64,000 nucleotides of DNA, taken from positions 816,001 to 880,000 of the forward strand of contig NC_061136.1 in the NCBI RefSeq assembly GCF_905220365.1. The letters run 5' to 3'. The position numbers and the translations under genes were made by a program. This DNA comes from Vanessa cardui (lineage: Eukaryota; Arthropoda; Insecta; Lepidoptera; Nymphalidae). The notes below the pieces were generated by a model, which searched no databases, had not been told where the DNA came from, and was given only the letters and a program-made list of their open reading frames with translations. Shown piece after piece: positions 58,863 to 64,000 of the stretch; the first letter of the stretch is position 1; every line of letters begins with the position of its first letter.

Positions 58863-59245
58863 TTTTTCTCGTGAACAGGACATTCGTAATGTCGAAATAT
58901 ATATTTACTTGGTGGTAGGGCTTTGCGCAAGCCCGTCTGGGTAGGTACCACCCACTCATCAGTTATTCTGCCGCCAAATAACAGTACTCAGTATTGTTGT
59001 GTTCCGGTTTAAAGGGTGAGTGAGCCACTGTAACTACAGACACAAGGGACATAACATCTTAGTTCCCAAGGTTGATGGCGCATTGACGATTTATGGAATA
59101 GTTAATATTTCTTACAGCGTCATTGTCTATGGGTGATGGTGACCACTTACCATCAGGTGGCCCATATGCTCTTCCGCCAACCTATACAATAAAAAAATAT
59201 ATATCGAGCTCCACCAAAAGAAAACGGCATGGTAAATATCCCGTT
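58863..59245 (+). repeat. Older repeat split by a family-B insertion
   Basis: tctcgtgaacaggacattcg and gtcgaaatatat lie left of the insertion; cgagctccaccaaaag and catggtaaatatcccg lie right of it. Together they match 36195-36290. Confidence 0.75.
58905..59194 (+). mobile_element. Family-B SINE-like element, complete insertion with 10-bp target duplication
   Basis: Starts TTACTTGGTGGTAGGGC, ends CTATACAATAAAA, flanked by AAATATATAT at 58895-58904 and 59195-59204. All blocks are present: gtaggtaccacccactcatc, gggtgagtgagccactgtaa, caggtggcccatatgctc. It has no convincing tRNA-type A and B boxes, so the class is uncertain. The A-rich 3' end and target duplication fit LINE-mobilised retroposition. 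Confidence 0.9.
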
Positions 59246-59472
59246 TTAAATACTTGCAGTTATATTATAATTACTATATATTTGAAGCTGTATATCGTTT
59301 TCTAATATCCCACGATTTTGTTTTTATAGGATAGATATACCGATGTTCACAATTAATTTGTCCCTTTATGTGTATTCAAATATCCTTCATTAGTGGAAAT
59401 CGAAAAGTTAACAGATTACATGCCACTACTTGTCAAGATTTACTTATTTAAAGTAATATGTAAATAATAATA

Positions 59473-59550
59473 ACATGTCCATGGGCGGTGGTAGTCACGT
59501 TCCATCAGGTGAGCCTCCTGCTCGTTTGCCATCTATATCATAAAAAAAGT
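59473..59550 (+). repeat. Related 3'-end repeat fragment
   Basis: catgggcggtggtagtcacg, ttccatcaggtgagcctcc, tgctcgtttgcc, A-rich end. Similar to the family-B 3' part but distinct; likely a sister family. Confidence 0.55.
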
Positions 59551-60239
59551 GTAAATTTAACAAAATACATCCACAATAAAACTCTGTAATGATCACGGTC
59601 ACTTTCTTTATTTTTATCTTGACTTTACATTTTTTCTTTTTCTATTTCTTTTGTTTTTCCTTTAACGTTCGAAACATCCACAAAATATAATAACCGGCAT
59701 TTAATAACATTTTATTTGATTATAAAAATTTAAAAATGAATTAAAAAATAATAATTTCAAACATTAAATAAATGTCGGCTTACTTATGTTTACACAAAGA
59801 TAGAGGCTTTGTCGTTTTCATCATAACTGAGCATCAAGTTATAATCCGAAACGAATGATTCATATTTAAAAATAACCATTACGTGCTATCTAACAACATA
59901 AAACTATAATCTAGTCCGCACATTTTTTAGGTTATAATACTAGCAAAACAAAAATATTACCAAATAAATCATGTTTAGTCTGTTTGTCTATTAAGTACAA
60001 GCATGTATCGTGTAAAACTAGTGAATTTACATGAAACTCAAAATGGCAATTTTACCCTGAGGTTGATCATACTTAGTGTAACAAAATGTTTCAATAAGGA
60101 AACCGTCCTATGAGCAAAACGCGCTAAACTTAAACACACAAAAAACAGTTACAATTAATTTAAAACAGTAGTCTTGAAAATATTTAGAAATGAATTAAGT
60201 CGCGGGCGATTATAAAATTAAAAAAAAAACAGCTTAAAC
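59551..60239. other. AT-rich intergenic DNA
   Basis: No feature recognised. Confidence 0.35.
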
Positions 60240-60480
60240 TTTTTGCTAGCTACCGCTGGCCGTCAGATCACTTCGGCTAATGTCGTTAGCCTGACGTGCG
60301 CCGTCTCACAACAATGGCGTCCGTCCCTTTGTTGTGATACTTATCTCGTTAAACACTTAACCGTTTTTGACACTGACACGGATTTTAATGATAAAATGTT
60401 TCGATTTTCAAATGTTATTATAACGTTCTTAAAGTCAAGTTCACCTCTACGAGACTCGAATCGAACTGTGTGAGCGAATT
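60240..60480. promoter_or_regulatory. GC-richer block, possible promoter or 5' exon
   Basis: Many CpG (ccgctggccgtcagatc, cctgacgtgcgccgtctc) and a GCCATTGTT-type site on the - strand (60312 region) within AT-rich DNA. The inverted pair acaaca/tgttgt brackets atggcgtccgtcccttt. No splice-supported frame. Confidence 0.25.
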
Positions 60481-60949
60481 AATACAGCGCGGAGTTTGGA
60501 CACTTTAAATGAAGATGGAGCTACTTTTCATATTCTAGAATTGAAACTAGTGAAGTAGAATTGAAGGCACAGGTCCAGGTCCGAATAATTTTGGAACTAA
60601 ATGATCATTTAACTTAATTGATTTTTTACGACAACTTACCAATGACTAATTTTGTATTGAAAAGGTACATCGTGATTTTTTTTTTATAGAACGATTGTTT
60701 TGTCTATGAGTAAAATTTATTCTATACCGGAAGGCTCCAGGGCTAGGGGCGCTGATGATAAGGGATAGGCTCGAGAGCATGAAAGCATTCCTGTTCAGTG
60801 AACAGCATACACATGAAATTTAGTCTTATAAAATATGTCTTAGTATAGTAATAGTCTTATAATTTACTAACACATTACTATTATTCTTAATTATAAAATT
60901 ATATTGTAAATCGACGATTACTAACTCCATCTCCTAATGTCCAAATACC
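60481..60949. other. Intergenic, possibly upstream part of the following LINE end
   Basis: A GC-richer segment ggaaggctccagggctagg (60730-60780), then AT-rich. Not resolved. Confidence 0.3.
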
Positions 60950-61182
60950 TGTTGACTTCCAGGCAGGATACATTACATACATATATAACTGTATTTGACT
61001 AATATGATTGTATTTTTTAAAAGTTGAAAAAGAGTAGCTACTGACTTCCTTGGCGGTTCATCTCGGTAGAATCTACTTTACGAACCGGTGGTAGATTCAC
61101 TTAATTGTTAAATGACGATTCAAAAGTGCTTATAAAAGCCTACTTGAATAAAGTTTATTTTGATTTTGATTTTGAAATCCAT
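60950..61182 (+). repeat. LINE 3'-end family F copy, long
   Basis: cctgttgacttccaggcagg, ttgaaaaagagtagctactg, gaatctactttacgaaccgg, tgaataaagtttattttgat and a (TTTTGA)n tail. It parallels 63735-63960 over its whole length. Confidence 0.8.
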
Positions 61183-61819
61183 ATTTTATTAAACAGCTAT
61201 TTCTATCAATAAATATTTTTTTCCAATAATACTAATATTTATTAAGATATTTGGAATTAAATATTGGAATTTCATTACAAAAGCGACTCCTCCAATTATC
61301 AAATTCGCAAAGTCGGAAACTATGCATACAAATGTATCTTTTCTGCTCATGTGAATACAATGACTATCGCTATTTACTTCAAATAGTATATACTGAAGTA
61401 ATAGTTTTAGTTTCAAGCTATGACCGAAATGCGAACTTGCGTAACTGATATTTATCAATAATTTATCAATTAGGAATATAGAAATCTTTGCTGTTATCAT
61501 TAACATTTGTTGGTCTAATCCGTTTATCGCGTGATTACGATCGCGCCTGTCAACAGTATCATTATTAATTACCTATTATTTAATTTTTAAAAGATTGTTT
61601 TTTTTTATTATTAAAGTGGCTACTATATGCGTAATTTTAATAACGTCACTGAACAAAATAAATGCATGTAGCACAGTTATACAAATCTTAGAAATATCAC
61701 ATTATGACAAACAGACTAACATTACTGTTCTCCAATTATTTAAAGCTTAATTATACTTTAAATTAAATTGATTAAAAATTTAATTAAATTGGTAAGCAAG
61801 TTCGTTACGTTTTTGCTAA
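61183..61819. other. AT-rich intergenic DNA
   Basis: Open frames on both strands here have no domain and AT-driven composition. Confidence 0.35.
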
Positions 61820-61829
61820 CAATTATTTA

Positions 61830-62110
61830 AAGTTAGTAGTAAAGTAAAGTAACAGCCTGTAAATTTCCTGCTGGGCTAAGACCTCCTCTTCCATTAAGAA
61901 GAGGGCTTGGAACATATTCCACCTCGCTGTTTCAATGTGCGTTGGTGGAATACAATTAGACACATGCAGGTTTTGCTCACGATGTTTTCCTTCGATGAAT
62001 TGTAAACACAAATTAAGCACACATATATATAGTGGTGCTTGCCTGGATTTGAACCAGAAATCATTGGTTAAGATGCACGCGTTCTAACCGCTGGGCCATC
62101 TCAGCTCCAG
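61830..62110 (-). mobile_element. SINE family A copy with 10-bp target duplication
   Basis: (agtaa)n-like tail at left, cagcctgtaaatttcctgctg body, B box on the - strand GGTTCAAATCC, head ctgagatggcccagcggtt. CAATTATTTA flanks both sides (61820-61829, 62111-62120). Confidence 0.9.
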
Positions 62111-62188
62111 CAATTATTTACTTAACTGGATTATGTCTTGGTTCAGAATTATTTAAATTTTGTTCTTTAAGTTGCGGAGGATACATAC

Positions 62189-62222
62189 TTGGCTTGTACA
62201 AAGCCCTACCACCAAGTAGCAG
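62189..62222 (-). repeat. Family-B SINE-like 5' fragment
   Basis: cttgtacaaagccctacc and accaagta only. Confidence 0.6.
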
Positions 62223-62640
62223 CTCTTACGACTAGCTAATTTAAAAAATATACATTAATCACTTTATTTTCTTTTACGCTGGTAATGTTGCCAAATATTT
62301 ATAAAACATTTATATTCTTCCGCTAAACGGAATAGGTACTTACAATTGTTGTGATGTGTTTTCTAAGTATTAAATTAACGCGGTTTAGAAAACAAGCACG
62401 TTTAACTGCATGAATGAAATATTTTACATCAAGAATGTTTTAAACGATCGTTACACCGAAAACATTACACTCAAAATCATAAAAATATCAACAACAAAAT
62501 TTTTAACAAAAGCATTACCCTACTTGACATTATCTAAGTTGGTTAGAATACAAATTAACAATAATTTCATAGATATTATAACACGAATAATAGATGTTTT
62601 AAGTATTGTGGTCATAAGCTTATTTGGACACTGTTAGCAG
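62223..62640. other. AT-rich intergenic DNA
   Basis: No feature recognised; the open frame at 62410-62637 lacks support. Confidence 0.3.
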
Positions 62641-62761
62641 ACAATGGCGTTATTATATTGTTGTATTTTATTTAACATATTGTTGTAAAGATGGCGTCCC
62701 GGTGAGCTGTCAAAACAGCACAACCTGTCGCGCGGATCAACAACGAGCAGTGCTTCTCAAA
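62641..62761 (+). promoter_or_regulatory. Possible promoter and 5' exon
   Basis: AAGATGGCGTCCCG (62688-62701) is a YY1/Pho-type core-promoter motif and also places ATG-GCG-TCC directly before GTGAGC. CpG-rich sequence continues (ctgtcgcgcggatcaac) to another donor-like GTTAGT at 62761. No further exon is visible in the window. Confidence 0.25.
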
Positions 62762-63299
62762 GTTAGTATCGATTTATAAAATTCGTACAATAAAATCTTA
62801 TTATCATTTTCGGTAAAAGTTACTATTTAATGATTACTTAATATACCTACAGTTAAATAAAAGTTATTATCTATTAATTATTGTTTAAACACAAATATGT
62901 ATGAAAACTTTGATTGTAAGTATATTAGATAATGTTTATCATGGTATATTTTATAATAGATATTTTAAAAAAACCTAAGCAACGAGAACCCCGTCTGAAG
63001 TTATTTTAGGGACAGTGAAGTTCCGTTTCGAATTACTCTTTATAATAAGTAGGCGAAAAAAACTTTTTCAAATAACCTGTGAAATTACCTTATATTAAAA
63101 CAAAACAAAAACTTGCCTTAATTGATTAAGTTTATATTAATCAATCATTTCAATTAATCGATCATAATATACATATACATATCTAAAATATATTCTGTTC
63201 ACATCATTTTGCGAATCTCTCTATTAATTTAATTGATTTTATTTCCAAGTAGCATCATTATCGAAATATTAAATACAATAACTTAATAATAAATATTGT

Positions 63300-63450
63300 A
63301 ACAGTTTGAGAAGCGAGCGTCTGAATCGTTCATTGATTCGGAAAGACTGTTTTTTGCCCATATCCAGCGCCAATGTCAGGTAAGATGTCGCTTCTTATCT
63401 CGTGCCTCATGTCGAACGGACGGACAAATGTGCCAGTCAAATCGTCTATA
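63300..63450 (+). other. GC-richer block with a short candidate exon end
   Basis: gagaagcgagcgtctgaatc ... gcgccaATGTCAG followed by GTAAGA (donor at 63380). It may be a 5' exon. Evidence is limited to composition and one donor match. Confidence 0.2.
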
Positions 63451-63631
63451 TATATAATAAAACTAAATCAAGACCGTCTCTGTTAAAGGTAACAACGGCT
63501 TATGATGTTACTGAGGAGTATTATAATGCGAATGTTTGTTTCGAGTATAACATTCGATAATGTTTAAATTATATAGTTACGCATGAATAAAATTCCGCAG
63601 ACATTTTTAACTTTGCCGTTCCTTCGTCGTC

Positions 63632-63689
63632 TATAAAAAATACATTGGTAAAAAATCGTTTATAAAAAATACATTTGTAAAAAAGGCGT
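63632..63689. repeat. 29-bp tandem duplication
   Basis: tataaaaaatacattggtaa (63632 on) repeats as tataaaaaatacatttgtaa (63661 on) with few changes. Confidence 0.75.
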
Positions 63690-63734
63690 ATAACTCTATA
63701 CAATATTTTGTAGATGATAAAAAAGCGTGGAGTT

Positions 63735-63960
63735 AATACCTGTTGATTTCCACGCAGGATATATTACATATATAATTGTATTGACTAACATGACTTTGTA
63801 TTTTTTAAATGTTGAAAAGAGTAACTACTGAGTTTCTTGCCGGTTCTTCTCGGTAGAATCTACTTTCCGAACCGGTGGTAGCTTCACTTAGTTGTTAATT
63901 GACGATTCAATTGTGCTTGTAAAAGCCCACTTGAATAAAGTTTATTTTGGTTTTAATTTT
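63735..63960 (+). repeat. LINE 3'-end family F copy, long
   Basis: cctgttgatttccacgcagg, gagtaactactgagtttcttg, gccggttcttctcggtagaa, cttgaataaagtttattttgg and a T-rich end. Better preserved than 60950-61182. Confidence 0.82.
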
Positions 63961-64000
63961 TTTGATATTTCGAAAATTAAATTAAAATTGACACGTGATA

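Noticed and set aside
61189..61506. 105-codon - strand open frame
   Set aside because: Ile/Leu/Ser-rich, AT-driven, no domain, no splice or promoter support.
1..64000. CRISPR arrays, operons, bacterial insertion sequences
   Set aside because: Repeats are dispersed eukaryotic transposons with no regular spacers, and the coding style is eukaryotic with spliced exons.

Overview
The window looks like lepidopteran nuclear DNA, probably from a butterfly. It is AT-rich and gene-poor. Non-coding sequence is packed with several SINE/LINE-like families, Helitron-like fragments, MITEs, a mariner element and a Ty3/gypsy-type LTR element, all of kinds I associate with moth and butterfly genomes. No prokaryotic gene organisation, true tRNA/rRNA gene or CRISPR array is visible. 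I cannot name the species.

The only host gene I can model with confidence is a three-exon cuticular protein gene of the Rebers-Riddiford (R&R, CPR) family on the + strand. Exon 1 (36950-36964) encodes MWRIF. Exon 2 (41621-42247) completes the signal peptide and encodes the body of the protein. Exon 3 (52744-52902) carries most of the chitin-binding R&R domain and the stop. Both introns are phase 0 with GT/AG ends (4.66 kb and 10.5 kb), and the predicted precursor is 266 aa. A CACGTG E-box, a TTACGTAA site and an octamer lie just upstream; a match to the beta-FTZ-F1 consensus lies in intron 1.

Layout: 1-3060 holds fragments of jockey/CR1-like LINEs, a SINE, and a 1.2-kb dead mariner nested in a LINE. 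8553-12760 is a complete but defective LTR element: its LTRs differ at two positions in 267 bp and gag is largely open, but pol is wrecked. From 13 to 36 kb there are scattered SINEs, Helitron-like pieces, a piggyBac-type MITE (24.5 kb), a long-inverted-repeat MITE (29.4 kb, second copy at 56.1 kb) and two hAT-type MITEs (34.5 and 35.2 kb). 36.9-53.1 kb is the cuticle gene, with introns full of SINEs and one LINE fragment. 53-64 kb is again mostly repeats, with a few GC-richer blocks (60.24-60.48, 62.69-62.76, 63.30-63.45 kb) that could be 5' ends of neighbouring genes but are unproven.

There is no operon-like co-operation between genes here. The biology of interest is the cuticle gene's structure and the record of nested, datable transposon insertions. 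I found no convincing novel multi-gene system.
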